A stretch of 64,000 nt of DNA from Gammaproteobacteria bacterium UBA2679. GTDB lineage: Bacteria; Pseudomonadota; Gammaproteobacteria; Pseudomonadales; Oleiphilaceae. The DNA lies in assembly GCA_002354735.1 (NCBI GenBank), contig DEMD01000016.1:236125-300124 (forward strand). Reading direction: 5' to 3'. The notes beneath the pieces were generated by a model. It had not been told where the DNA came from, searched no databases, and saw only the letters and a program-made list of their open reading frames with translations. The position numbers and the translations under genes are program-made. Shown piece by piece: positions 9,493 to 17,909 of the stretch (position 1 is its first letter; every line of letters begins with the position of its first letter).

Positions 9493-9526
9493 CAGGCTGT
9501 CTGCCCTGGCAGAAGGCGACAGCCTG
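9493..9526. other. Intergenic hairpin between two minus-strand genes
   Basis: Perfect 9-bp arms CAGGCTGTC (9493-9501) and GACAGCCTG (9518-9526) enclose a second small stem TCTGCC/GGCAGA (9500-9513). It lies between the S8 protease stop and the upstream start of the cyclase. There is no T-run on either side, so a factor-independent terminator is not well supported. Confidence 0.45.
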
Positions 9527-9541
9527 GTAGAGCCGTGGAGA

Positions 9542-12511
9542 TTACTGCTGAAGTTGTTTCTTCAACTCGGGGGTGCCGCGCTGGTAGCCAGCTGGGGCCT
9601 TGCTCCCTTCGCTGCCGACACTCTGGCTAGACACACCACCCACCAGGTCAATAGTGAAGTCGATGCCTTCTACTGGCGAGCCCATAGCATTCACGGGCTC
9701 CGGTCGACCAATGACCGGGTGCGCACCACAGGATTCACCGGACTGGCAAACAAAGCCGTCATTATCAAGGTCGGATCCGCTCACAACGTAGTAGTCGCCG
9801 ACAGGCACATTCTCAAAGCTGTAGGTCGCAGTGCCGCCGGAAATCTGTGGCGTTACTGTTTGCACGATGGTGTCGAAGGTACCCCCACTCTCACCTGCCT
9901 CGAACAGTAGCACGTACTGTTGAGCCATTGAGCCACCTGCCGAGCTTGCGCCCACCTGCACTGTTACAGGGATAACCAGTTGACTACCGGTATCGAGTGA
10001 GACCGTGATCGATGCCTGATGTGCACCGTCGGAAAGTCCGTTGCGATTGATGTTCGCTATGTACTCGCCGAAACCGCTGCCGTTGACTTGGCCTGCTGAG
10101 ACGCTAAGCCAAGGGGCATTATCCGCTACACCGATTACGCTTGGTGCACCGCCGCCCATGTTCGATACAGTGAAGCTGGCACGAGCACTCTGGTCGAAGG
10201 TGATAGTGTTTGGTGAAGCGACGACCCGTGGAGATGGGGAGGGAGAGCCGCCGCCACCATTTGCCAGGTTCTGCGCCGCCAGCACGGCCTTGTGAGCGTC
10301 TATCAGACCATAACCATAATACTCATCCCAGCCTGCAGCACCGATGTCGTTGGTCAGCTCGCCGCTACTGATAAGCGTATCAACCTGAGCTGGCGTGAGT
10401 TCTGGATAGACGGCCTTCATGAGCGCAATGACGCCAGCCACGTGTGGTGCGGCCATTGAAGTGCCGTTATAGAATTTCCACGTAGCTTCCCGCTGTCCGC
10501 TGGTGTCGTCAGCCACTGCACTCATCACGCCATCGCTGTAGCCATCACCGTTGAGATCAACTGATGAATCCCCTCCTGGCGCGGCTAGGTCAATGCGCTG
10601 ACCGAAGTTCGAATAGTTTGTGATCTTGCTCTGCATGTCGACCGCGCTCACAGAAATGACCCCTTCGAACGATGCCGGATACGAGTTCACGGAAGTATTG
10701 TCGTTGCCGGCGGCCGCAACGATGATGACGCCGGCATTGTAAGCCTGGGTGTAGACAGCTTGCTCTTCTAGTGTGCCGCCAGGCCCGCCAAGACTCAGGT
10801 TAATGATATCGGCCCGACGAGCCGGCAGTGTGCCGCTATCGTTGCCTAAGCCTGCCGCAAATCGCACGCCTTGCAAGATGTCGTAGGTTGTGCCGCCGCT
10901 ATCACCGAGTACGCGGATAGGCATGATTTTGGCGTCCCAGGACACCCCGGCGCCGCCGATGCCGTCATTGGTTCGTGCGGCAATGGTCCCGGCCACGTGA
11001 CTACCGTGAAAAGAACTGCGGCCGCGTTCTGCGCTGCCGCCTGGATCATCAGGATTGGCGTCCGGTCCGTCCCCGTCCAGAGAGATTCCCAAAGGAGTGA
11101 TGAAATCGTAACCCGGAACGAGCTGGCTCTTTAAATCGGGGTGATCGAGAAAAACGCCGGTATCGACGACCGCCACAATCACTGGATCACCGTTGCTTGA
11201 TTCTCCAGTCGTCACGTCCCAGGCCTGCTGAAGATTGATTTGTGGATAGTGCCACTGATAGCTATAGAACTCGTCATTGGGGACCGCCAGGGGTCGCACT
11301 ATATAGTTGGGGTCGGCATGCTCAACATGCCCCTGCTGTCGCATCGCCTTGATATCCCGCAGTGTCATGAGCTTGTCGTATGCTTCAGGGTTGACCGATT
11401 TGAGCCCAGGAAGCACCTCGCCAGCCGGGACACCCGCGCTCGTGCTCTTCATTCGAGCTGATCTGTCCATCGTCGCCAGCGTTGCGCGGCTGGTATCCTG
11501 GTGCTTTAGCGTCATCGGAATGACCCGCCCATCAGGTGCGGAAAACTGACTCATGACGCCGCTCTTGAATTTCACGATCGCTTCATTCGGAACGAAGTCC
11601 ATCAGATCGGCATTGGCCGCTCGGTAAGCCAGACTGGAGCTCGGCTGAGAGATTCGCAGCACATACTTTGAGATACCCGAATACGCCTCAACCGCGACGT
11701 AATACTGGCCATCTGAAGGCACAACGAGCTCTTCGAATTCAGTTTCGCTTTCAGACTTACCAATCACGTTACCTTGCGCATCGAACAGAATGAGATCGAG
11801 ATCGCCCTCATAAGTGGTCTCGACTTCGAACTTGTTGAAATCCACGACCTGGAGCTGGATAAGCTGATTGGCCTGAAGCTCGACTTCAAAGAAGTCGAAC
11901 TCGTCATAGCTATCTGCGAAGCGGTCATTATTTTCGGTCGCTTTGGTTCCCGCGTAGGAGGCAAAGCCGTGCACCGTGACCTGGCTGGGAATGCGCTGCG
12001 CTTTTGAAATATCACCATTGTCGCTGTAGGGCGCTCGCGGGTCATTGAGATCCGAGTCTGCCGCTGTGCCTGCCGCCGCAGTCAGCGTACCGCTGATCGA
12101 GGACTTGCTGCCAAGCGTCGCGCAACTAATCGACACGTCCTCAAAATCTTTCGCCTTGATCGTACCAAAGGCATTGCTGGTCACACACTTCTGACCCACC
12201 GGTGGCGCGCTCAGTTTAACTTCGAACGACTCGCCGTCTGGCACCGCCCGTCTGAATGCGAAGCGGCCGTTGGAAGACACTTCGAGAGATTCCTCTGAAC
12301 CTTCTACTTTCTTGACGAGTGTTGTACCGCCAGCCAGACCGGTGATCGTACCGCTGACCTGATAGCCATCGCCAATAAGGGCGACGTCACCACCTGCGCC
12401 GTCACGGCCGCCCTTGTCACCTGAGCCGCCGCCTCCACCACCGCCGCAGGCCGCGAGCGTGGCGCAGGCCAATGCGATAGCTGTTAACTGAAATCTTCTG
12501 GTGAATATCAT
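9542..12511 (-). CDS. S8 (subtilisin-like) protease lipoprotein
   Basis: This is a secreted serine endopeptidase anchored as a lipoprotein. The signal peptide ends in the lipobox LAAC (Cys about 22), followed by a run of glycines. A pre-peptidase (PPC-like) beta domain covers about residues 165-295. The S8 domain carries the catalytic Asp in VAVVDTGV (about 449), His in FHGSHVAGT (about 503) and Ser in NGTSMAAPHVAG (about 686). After a Ser-Pro linker come an Ig/BACON-like region and a C-terminal tail ending in KKQLQQ. The triad is complete. It is likely a nutrient-scavenging protease on the cell surface. It has its own upstream region with a small repeat element. Confidence 0.92.
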   Translation of the reverse strand: MIFTRRFQLTAIALACATLAACGGGGGGGSGDKGGRDGAGGDVALIGDGYQVSGTITGLAGGTTLVKKVEGSEESLEVSSNGRFAFRRAVPDGESFEVKLSAPPVGQKCVTSNAFGTIKAKDFEDVSISCATLGSKSSISGTLTAAAGTAADSDLNDPRAPYSDNGDISKAQRIPSQVTVHGFASYAGTKATENNDRFADSYDEFDFFEVELQANQLIQLQVVDFNKFEVETTYEGDLDLILFDAQGNVIGKSESETEFEELVVPSDGQYYVAVEAYSGISKYVLRISQPSSSLAYRAANADLMDFVPNEAIVKFKSGVMSQFSAPDGRVIPMTLKHQDTSRATLATMDRSARMKSTSAGVPAGEVLPGLKSVNPEAYDKLMTLRDIKAMRQQGHVEHADPNYIVRPLAVPNDEFYSYQWHYPQINLQQAWDVTTGESSNGDPVIVAVVDTGVFLDHPDLKSQLVPGYDFITPLGISLDGDGPDANPDDPGGSAERGRSSFHGSHVAGTIAARTNDGIGGAGVSWDAKIMPIRVLGDSGGTTYDILQGVRFAAGLGNDSGTLPARRADIINLSLGGPGGTLEEQAVYTQAYNAGVIIVAAAGNDNTSVNSYPASFEGVISVSAVDMQSKITNYSNFGQRIDLAAPGGDSSVDLNGDGYSDGVMSAVADDTSGQREATWKFYNGTSMAAPHVAGVIALMKAVYPELTPAQVDTLISSGELTNDIGAAGWDEYYGYGLIDAHKAVLAAQNLANGGGGSPSPSPRVVASPNTITFDQSARASFTVSNMGGGAPSVIGVADNAPWLSVSAGQVNGSGFGEYIANINRNGLSDGAHQASITVSLDTGSQLVIPVTVQVGASSAGGSMAQQYVLLFEAGESGGTFDTIVQTVTPQISGGTATYSFENVPVGDYYVVSGSDLDNDGFVCQSGESCGAHPVIGRPEPVNAMGSPVEGIDFTIDLVGGVSSQSVGSEGSKAPAGYQRGTPELKKQLQQ

Positions 12512-12618
12512 GAGTCCATTCCTTGTGTCGCTTCCGTGCCATCAGGTGCCATTACAACGCCCAAGGCTGATAAGCCGCCGTTACGGTGAAAGTTTGCTTA
12601 GTCTTCTGACTCAACAGG

Positions 12619-12718
12619 ATCAATGTGACATAAGGGACGGACAGCAGACGGCAATAGCACGTCGTGCAGGGGAATTCTATTCAGATGAGGCAACGTGAAC
12701 TGTCCCTGTCACATTGAT
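12619..12718. repeat. 100-bp element with 12-bp perfect terminal inverted repeats
   Basis: The ends are ATCAATGTGACA (12619-12630) and TGTCACATTGAT (12707-12718), perfect reverse complements. Next to them GGGAC and CTGTCCC add further pairing, so the whole unit could fold into a long hairpin. It contains no gene. It looks like a MITE or REP-type mobile palindrome inserted in the upstream region of the S8 protease gene; no transposase is present in the window. Confidence 0.55.
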
Positions 12719-12756
12719 GGCAGAGGCACTATAGCGATGAGAAGGCGGTGCGAATA

Positions 12757-12774
12757 GCTAGGGCAAACCCTAGC
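12757..12774. other. Stable hairpin GCTAGGG-CAAA-CCCTAGC
   Basis: A 7-bp perfect stem with a 4-base loop lies 9 bases beyond the stop of the small minus-strand gene at 12783 and upstream of the S8 protease gene. No T-run follows on the minus strand, so it may be a protein-binding palindrome or a weak terminator. Confidence 0.4.
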
Positions 12775-12782
12775 CTATGGGT

Positions 12783-13103
12783 TTAGAGCCGCTCCAGCGA
12801 CTGAGGGCGTCTCTGAGGGGCCTTGGTATAAAAGTCAGTAAGGGCGTTGAGCCCTCCGTTCTTGATCAGCGAAACGCCGAGTCCCAACAGGTGCTGTCGT
12901 CCTGTTCCAGCAGCTGGTCTCGGCAAAGACTCATCAGCCAACCCGAAGGCATCCGTGGATTCGGGCCACGCATCAAGTTCCCTGTCCGCCATGCGCTCCA
13001 TTCGATCGATCACATAGACCGCTATCGCGCCGGCCAGGGCACCTTTGATGACATTTGCCAACAAGCTATTGGTGCTGCTTCGGCGCGTCTGATTCTGCTG
13101 CAT
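12783..13103 (-). CDS. Hypothetical small membrane protein
   Basis: I do not recognise this 106-aa protein. One hydrophobic segment, VIKGALAGAIAVYVIDRM at about residues 18-35, resembles the N-terminal glycine-rich helix of small YagU-like inner-membrane proteins. The rest is polar and ends in a basic tail. It is divergent from the MOSC gene at 13242, with a 138-bp shared upstream region. The C-terminal half resembles nothing I know, so the gene could be truncated; I checked the other reading frames near the end and found no convincing continuation. Confidence 0.5.
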   Translation of the reverse strand: MQQNQTRRSSTNSLLANVIKGALAGAIAVYVIDRMERMADRELDAWPESTDAFGLADESLPRPAAGTGRQHLLGLGVSLIKNGGLNALTDFYTKAPQRRPQSLERL

Positions 13104-13241
13104 TCAAACCCCCATCGTATAATCGCTTCGGATTGCAATCACGGTCAGGCGCCGTATATGCAAGGTATACTCAAAGATACGATGCCAGCCGCATACAGGA
13201 CTGGAAGCTGGGCATTTCAACATCAGGAGAAACGCTGAACA

Positions 13242-13730
13242 ATGTCTGAACTCAGACCGATTCACGCCTTACTGGCGACGCTCCCACAGCTTGGTCGCGT
13301 GACCTGGATTGGTATTCGTCCGACACGCGGTGCGGCCATGATCGAGCTGGAACAGGTGACGATGAGCCCTGGGACGGGGCTCGAAGGCGATCGCTTCCGC
13401 GGCCGCGCCGAGAGCCGCCGACAGGTCACGCTGATTCAGCAGGAACATCTACCAGTGATCGCTGCGTGTCTGCACCTTGAGCGCGTGGAGCCTGCTCTGT
13501 TGCGCCGTAATGTCGTCGTCTCTGGCATCAATCTGCTGGCTTTGAAAGACAAGCAATTTCGTGTCGGGGAGGTGGTGCTCGAGTATACAGGGCTCTGCCA
13601 TCCTTGCAATAAAATGGAACAGGCGCTTGGGCCGGGCGGGTACAATGCGCTACGCGGGCATGGGGGGATTACTGCTCGGGTGATTGAAGGCGGTAGCGCG
13701 CTGTTAGGTGACAGCGTCAAGGCGATTTAA
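13242..13730 (+). CDS. MOSC domain protein
   Basis: The 162-aa protein is a compact MOSC (molybdenum cofactor sulfurase C-terminal) domain. Its signatures are GLEGDRFRGR (about 46-55) and the conserved cysteine region GLCHPCNKM (about 122-130). Such proteins are thought to bind Moco or move sulfur, but the substrate of this stand-alone type is unknown. A purine-rich AGGAGA precedes the start at some distance (about 13 bases). The next gene, an ArsR-type regulator, has its own promoter. Confidence 0.85.
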   Translation: MSELRPIHALLATLPQLGRVTWIGIRPTRGAAMIELEQVTMSPGTGLEGDRFRGRAESRRQVTLIQQEHLPVIAACLHLERVEPALLRRNVVVSGINLLALKDKQFRVGEVVLEYTGLCHPCNKMEQALGPGGYNALRGHGGITARVIEGGSALLGDSVKAI

Positions 13731-13753
13731 GTTCAGTACGGCTCAAGCTGAGA

Positions 13754-13790
13754 TTGACACGCAGGTAGAGCTGGCTGTATATTTCGGAAA
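13754..13790 (+). promoter_or_regulatory. Promoter of the arsR-like cassette, with possible operator
   Basis: TTGACA (13754-13759, perfect -35) and TATATT (13778-13783) are separated by 18 bp. The -10 box overlaps TTTCGGAAA (13782-13790), which resembles the palindrome TTTCGCGAAA found again at 14115-14124 before the second gene. This fits autorepression by the ArsR-type protein, but binding is inferred. Confidence 0.55.
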
Positions 13791-13809
13791 AACGCGAAGT
13801 GAGTTCTCA

Positions 13810-14091
13810 ATGTTGCCCTCCCAGTTACGAAAGTTTCTCAAAGCTCTGGCGAATGAGAACCGCCAACGGATCATGCTGTTATTCGCTCAGCAGCAGGTCC
13901 TAACGGTTGGTCAGGTGGCAGAGCTCACCGGTTTGGGAATGTCGACGGTATCTGAGCATCTCAAGCAACTGGGGGAGGCTGGTTTGCTGGAGTACGAGAA
14001 GCACGGCAAGGAAGTGGAATATCGTCCGAACGTTGCTGGTATTCAGGATACATTGGAAGGGCTTGGTGACTTTCTGAAGAAGTGCTGCTGA
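13810..14091 (+). CDS. ArsR/SmtB-family transcriptional regulator
   Basis: This 93-aa winged-helix repressor has the family opening LRKFLKALANENRQRIMLL and a recognition helix MSTVSEHLKQLGEAG. The classical arsenic motif CxCx2C in the DNA-binding helix is missing. Two adjacent cysteines end the protein (KKCC), a possible metalloid or redox sensor. The frame is open from 13708, but that start lies inside the MOSC gene and upstream of the promoter, so ATG 13810 was chosen. It is followed after 46 bp by the flavoenzyme and transporter, which it most likely controls. Confidence 0.85.
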   Translation: MLPSQLRKFLKALANENRQRIMLLFAQQQVLTVGQVAELTGLGMSTVSEHLKQLGEAGLLEYEKHGKEVEYRPNVAGIQDTLEGLGDFLKKCC

Positions 14092-14114
14092 TTTTTATAG
14101 TTTATGTTTCGTAA

Positions 14115-14124
14115 TTTCGCGAAA
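14115..14124. promoter_or_regulatory. Palindrome TTTCGCGAAA, possible operator
   Basis: This 10-bp perfect palindrome lies between the ArsR-like gene and the flavoenzyme gene, just before the AAAGGAG ribosome binding site (14126-14132). A related sequence overlaps the cassette promoter at 13782-13790. The pair could be sites for the ArsR-type protein. Confidence 0.4.
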
Positions 14125-14137
14125 TAAAGGAGTGTAT

Positions 14138-15223
14138 ATGCACGTTGATGTCGCGATTATTGGAGCTGGTCAGGCGGGGCTGGCAATGGCGCATGCCCTG
14201 CAGGCAGCAGGTCTGGATTTTCAGGTTCTGGAAGCGGGTACCCAGGCAGGTGGTTCATGGTCGAAGTACTACGACAGCCTGTCACTGTTCTCGCCGGCTC
14301 AGTATTCTGCTTTGCCCGGCATGGCCTTTCCGGGAGATCCCGGTCGATATCCACGTCGAAATGAGGTGGTCGACTATCTAGCCGCCTATGCTCGACGTTT
14401 TGATTTTCCGATAAGGTATGACGCGCCTGTGAGCTCGGTTCAGCGGGAAGCGCTCGGCTTCAACGTGATTATGAGGAACGGTGAAAGCATGCAAGCAAAG
14501 GCCGTCGTAGTGGCAACAGGTGCATTCAGCTCACCCAATAGACCGAGCCTGACAGGCTTGGAAAATTTCAAGGGAGCGGTTCTGCATTCCTCAGAATATC
14601 GCAGGCCGGCAGATGTAAGGGGTTCGCACATTACCGTGCTCGGCGCTGGTAATTCTGCGGTGCAAATTGCCTATGAGCTTTCGGCGGATCACGACGTCAC
14701 CCTTGTGGCACGACATCCACCTGTTTTCATGAAACAGCGACCTTTGGGCAGGGACATTCATTTCTGGCTACGAGCATCAGGCTTTGACACTGCGCCACTA
14801 GGGGCCTGGTTCGGCTGGCGCCTGACCGAAGCGGTTCTCGATCAGGGACTGTACCAGCAGGCCTTCAAAGACAAAAAAATTCTGTATAAGCCGATGTTCG
14901 ACCGCATTACGCCAGATGGTCTGCAGTGGGGGGACTCGCACCAGTCCGTCGACAGTCTCATCATGGCGACGGGCTTTATCAATAAGCCAAGGTTTCTGGA
15001 AGGTTTGGATGGTTTGAGCGCCGAAGAGGCAAGTCGGCAACGTGGTGGTGTGTCGCTCGCGGTGCCCGGTCTTTATTTCGTAGGTGTGCCGTGGCAGCGT
15101 TCACATGCCTCTGCAACGCTTCGCGGTGTCGGGCCCGACGCGGCTGTTGTGGTAAGACATCTGCAGAAGCAGCGCCGGCTTTCACGCGCCGTCACCTCTC
15201 AGCGCCGCGAGCCAGCGCTATGA
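14138..15223 (+). CDS. ArsO-like flavin-dependent monooxygenase
   Basis: This 361-aa FAD/NAD(P)H enzyme has the N-terminal dinucleotide fold VDVAIIGAGQAGLAMA, the internal NAD(P) fold ITVLGAGNSAVQIAYEL (about 165-181) and the flavin-monooxygenase motif LIMATGFINKPRFL (about 275-288). It looks like the ArsO / group B monooxygenase family often found in arsenic gene clusters next to arsR. ATG 14138 is preferred over GTG 14132 because GGAG at 14129-14132 is 5 bases upstream. The stop overlaps the next start (ATGA). The real substrate is not proven; arsenical or thiol oxidation is an inference from context. Confidence 0.8.
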   Translation: MHVDVAIIGAGQAGLAMAHALQAAGLDFQVLEAGTQAGGSWSKYYDSLSLFSPAQYSALPGMAFPGDPGRYPRRNEVVDYLAAYARRFDFPIRYDAPVSSVQREALGFNVIMRNGESMQAKAVVVATGAFSSPNRPSLTGLENFKGAVLHSSEYRRPADVRGSHITVLGAGNSAVQIAYELSADHDVTLVARHPPVFMKQRPLGRDIHFWLRASGFDTAPLGAWFGWRLTEAVLDQGLYQQAFKDKKILYKPMFDRITPDGLQWGDSHQSVDSLIMATGFINKPRFLEGLDGLSAEEASRQRGGVSLAVPGLYFVGVPWQRSHASATLRGVGPDAAVVVRHLQKQRRLSRAVTSQRREPAL

Positions 15224-16068
15224 ATCAGCTACTGGACTGGTGGGTTGCGCTCAACGCCATCGTCATCATGTTCGCGCTGGGGGCGGCTCGGAACGAAGAA
15301 AATCTGCATGAGTCATGGCTGAGCTGGCCGCTGGTCCGGGCAGTACTCGGCTACAACATCCTCATTCCCACTGGGGCTCTGGCAATGGCTTTATCCTTCG
15401 GGTGGTTTTCTTCGCCAGTCATAACGGGAATGGCTTTGTGTATTGCCGCCGCAGGCGGTAGTTCGGCAGGTGCTTTCGTTGCTGCTGCTGGTGGATCGGG
15501 CAGGGCGGCGTCAGTGCTTATCGTCTGCCTGGTGGGCGTGAGTGTCGCTGCCATCAACCTGTTTTCCTGGGCAGGTGTGATTGACCTCGGCGATGTCTCA
15601 TTTCTTTCACTGTCGACTTATTCGCTAGCTATCACGGTAGTTCCGTTACTTGCCGGTATTTCTGCGCGTTATTTTATTCCAGAGCATACTGAACGTGCGC
15701 AGCCCTCTGTTGAACGCCTGGGAGGCTTACTCGTAGGGCTCCTGATTTTGGTCTTGGCCGGCATGTACGGCTATGACATCCTCACAGGATTAATCGAACC
15801 CCTGATTGCAGCCGTGCTGCTGGTCCTGGTCTTCACCGTGCCGCCGATGTCTGAACGCGCGAAAGTCTGGATGCGCAGCGTAGTGCTGGTGACACTGATC
15901 CGGAATCTGTCGCTGGCCTTATCGTTGCTGGCGATCCTGCCAGAACCAGAGCAAGTCCTGCCGACAGTCTTGGCCTTCGGCTTATGCATGTATGTGATGG
16001 CTGCCGGGCTTCTATGGTACTGGCGCCGGTTGGACATGACTCTCATTGCGGAGCGAGTGCAGGCATGA
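15220..16068 (+). CDS. BASS-superfamily-like membrane transporter
   Basis: The 282-aa protein has about nine hydrophobic segments and resembles the bile acid:sodium symporter superfamily. CIAAAGGSSAGAFVAAAGG matches the position of the glycine-rich unwound helix (ACAPGG...S) in that fold. ACR3 arsenite pumps belong to the same superfamily, but their diagnostic Pro-Cys-Thr site is not present. ATG 15220 overlaps the stop of the flavoenzyme, showing a coupled operon. The likely role is export or import of the compound handled by the flavoenzyme; this is inference. Confidence 0.7.
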   Translation: MNQLLDWWVALNAIVIMFALGAARNEENLHESWLSWPLVRAVLGYNILIPTGALAMALSFGWFSSPVITGMALCIAAAGGSSAGAFVAAAGGSGRAASVLIVCLVGVSVAAINLFSWAGVIDLGDVSFLSLSTYSLAITVVPLLAGISARYFIPEHTERAQPSVERLGGLLVGLLILVLAGMYGYDILTGLIEPLIAAVLLVLVFTVPPMSERAKVWMRSVVLVTLIRNLSLALSLLAILPEPEQVLPTVLAFGLCMYVMAAGLLWYWRRLDMTLIAERVQA

Positions 16069-16097
16069 CTACCGGCTGAGTTCTGAACATCAGATCT

Positions 16098-16670
16098 TCA
16101 GATCATCAGTGTATAGGGCTGCAGAATTCCGAAAGTTTTCGGTAATTTCTGCCGTTGTAGCAGATCTAGATAGTCGGCCGAAGAAAAAGAGGGGTGTTTT
16201 AAGCTGAGTCTATGCCTTCTTGCAGCCTCTATGACCGCACCGGCATTCAGCTCAAACAGAGACGAAATAAACTCGTCTGGATGTATAGCTGTCAAGCAAT
16301 ACTGTTCGAGAGCAGAATCCGGAAAGTCCTTCAGGTTAAACGTCACGATGGCTTCCGCCCGAGTTTGAATGGCTGCCGCAACGACATGGCGATCGTTTGG
16401 ATCTGGTAGATGGATGCTGTCGACTAAACTTTCGAAGCCGGCCACCACTGAGCCAGGTACGTGTTGATTCATCAGATCGCGAACCCGCTCCAATTTCTCG
16501 CGCTTTAGATCCGGTCTCTGCACAAGTAGATTGCGAATCCACTCCTCATGAATGAGGTTGGACCAACGAGCCCGAAATTCACCAGAGAGTGCCAGGTACA
16601 TCAGAAAGCTTCTCAAGGGCGCGGGATAGAGAACGTTGGCGTCGTAAACAACGGTATAGTTAGAACTCAT
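16098..16670 (-). CDS. PIN-domain toxin (RNase)
   Basis: This 190-aa PIN protein probably acts as a ribonuclease toxin of a VapC-like pair. Acidic metal-binding residues are visible: Asp in VVYDANVLYP (residue 9), Asp in DPNDRHVVAAA (about 92) and Asp in VTFNLKDFP (about 116). It is longer than classical VapC (about 130 aa) and matches the PIN proteins paired with excisionase-type antitoxins. Its ATG overlaps the antitoxin stop by 4 bases (16667-16670), the usual arrangement. It sits at the start of a variable zone ending at a tRNA gene. Confidence 0.82.
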   Translation of the reverse strand: MSSNYTVVYDANVLYPAPLRSFLMYLALSGEFRARWSNLIHEEWIRNLLVQRPDLKREKLERVRDLMNQHVPGSVVAGFESLVDSIHLPDPNDRHVVAAAIQTRAEAIVTFNLKDFPDSALEQYCLTAIHPDEFISSLFELNAGAVIEAARRHRLSLKHPSFSSADYLDLLQRQKLPKTFGILQPYTLMI

Positions 16671-17125
16671 TCGTAGCCGAGACCAAGCTCCTGATCCAGT
16701 GCGCTCAGCTCTTCAAGCGTGGCAAGGCGCTGTGCCTCGAGCTGTTCCTGATAATTGCGAACATCCATAAAGCGCACCTTGCGGCGGTTCCCGACGTAGC
16801 TGAACGGAATCGACCCTTCATCGAGCAGTTTTATGAAAGTTGGACGAGACATATTCAGCAGGTCGGCGCCCTCTTGGGTCGTAAGCTCGGAATGCACTGG
16901 TACGAGTTTGACAGTATGACCGTCCCCTAGTTCAGTCAGCACGTTCACCAAAAGTCGAAGCGCAGAGACAGGCAAGTCAACCTTGTGAGCAACTCCATCT
17001 TCATCAGTTATAGAAAGCCGCTGAGTAACTGATTTGGTGGAGATGAAAGCCGAGAGTTCCTGGCTGGACGCTTTCGCAATCGTAGCCTCCTCTGCCGAAG
17101 GTAACGTCGTCTGAAGTAGCTGCAT
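16667..17125 (-). CDS. Excisionase-type HTH antitoxin
   Basis: The 152-aa protein carries a MerR/excisionase-like helix-turn-helix: LTTQEGADLLNMSRPTFIKL then IPFSYVGNRRKVRF, at about residues 86-127. The N-terminal part has a short beta-rich segment. It is the usual partner of the downstream PIN toxin and should neutralise it and repress the operon. Upstream lie repeated ATTCGAA motifs (17163-17200), the probable operator. Confidence 0.8.
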   Translation of the reverse strand: MQLLQTTLPSAEEATIAKASSQELSAFISTKSVTQRLSITDEDGVAHKVDLPVSALRLLVNVLTELGDGHTVKLVPVHSELTTQEGADLLNMSRPTFIKLLDEGSIPFSYVGNRRKVRFMDVRNYQEQLEAQRLATLEELSALDQELGLGYE

Positions 17126-17162
17126 GAGTGGATCCCGCGATGATAAAGCCCATTCAGCAGCT

Positions 17163-17200
17163 TATTCGAAATATTCGAATTTTGCAATATTCGCAATATC
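17163..17200. promoter_or_regulatory. Probable operator of the PIN toxin-antitoxin operon
   Basis: Overlapping repeats are seen upstream of the antitoxin: ATTCGAA (17164-17170), the palindrome ATTCGAAT (17173-17180), then two GCAATAT direct repeats around another ATTCG (17184-17199). This AT-rich array contrasts with the flanks and is a typical place for a toxin-antitoxin repressor to bind. Confidence 0.5.
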
Positions 17201-17229
17201 TGAAAACGGTCTGCATCACTTCGGCCAAT

Positions 17230-17877
17230 TCAAGCGTTCGTCATGACACCCCGAAGGACGATGGTAGAGCTGGCGTTGTAGAAGGGGGCTATCATACGCT
17301 TGAATAGCTGGTCAAGTCCTTCCTGGCTGGAGCCGGTGAAGGTGCCCTTGATCTTATAATCCGCCCTCGCCGTCATGAAGCTTCTCAGCGCGGCGGTAAA
17401 ATCGCTAAAATCGGGATCAGTGGCAAGATGCTGCACTTCGGCTAGTAATATCAGTACCGGCTGATTAGTGTTTTCAAGCTCGTCGAAAGCAGCTTCGACT
17501 ATCTTCTTTTCAACATGTTTTCTTTGTTGCGACACCTCCCGTGCGAGATCGCCCCCGAGCAGGTTTAGACTGGCTATCAAGTTGGAATTGCTCAGTAGTC
17601 CCTCCAACCAGTTTTCCTGCTCCCGTCGGGCCGTCATGACGGCTGTGGCGAGCGCCGTTGCCGGAGAGGCTTTGTCCCGCCAGAACTACGTAGGCAACGA
17701 GAATACCTTGGGCTTTAGCCATTGGCGCAATAGCGCGCTAGACAAACTCGGCTTTCCGCGCCGCCGGGGCGCGAAGATGGCTACCCGCTCGGCCACACCT
17801 TCTCTGAAGCTTTTCAAGATCATTACCGCGAATTTGGTGCGGGGGAAGTGCCGGTTGTAATGCGAGGAGGGTGCCAT
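17230..17877 (-). pseudogene. Frameshifted AAA-type ATPase remnant
   Basis: Three minus-strand frames together read as one P-loop ATPase. The first (from ATG 17877) has a degraded Walker A in FAPRRRGKPS. The second continues as RAIAPMAKAQGILVAYV. The third runs DKASPATALATAV, MTARREQENWLE and a Walker-B-like VLILLAEVQHL, where the usual Asp is Ala. Frameshifts lie near 17735 and near 17680. The end is also unlike the family: after MIAPFY the frame stops at 17230. The parent is a single ATP-binding protein of unknown role found in mobile regions. The gene should be dead. Confidence 0.75.
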
Positions 17878-17909
17878 GATAAGCCCGTTTCGATGGTCAG
17901 TTTATTAAG

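Noticed and set aside
12783..12960. Frameshift in the small membrane protein gene
   Set aside because: The other minus-strand frames stop quickly and give no better family match.
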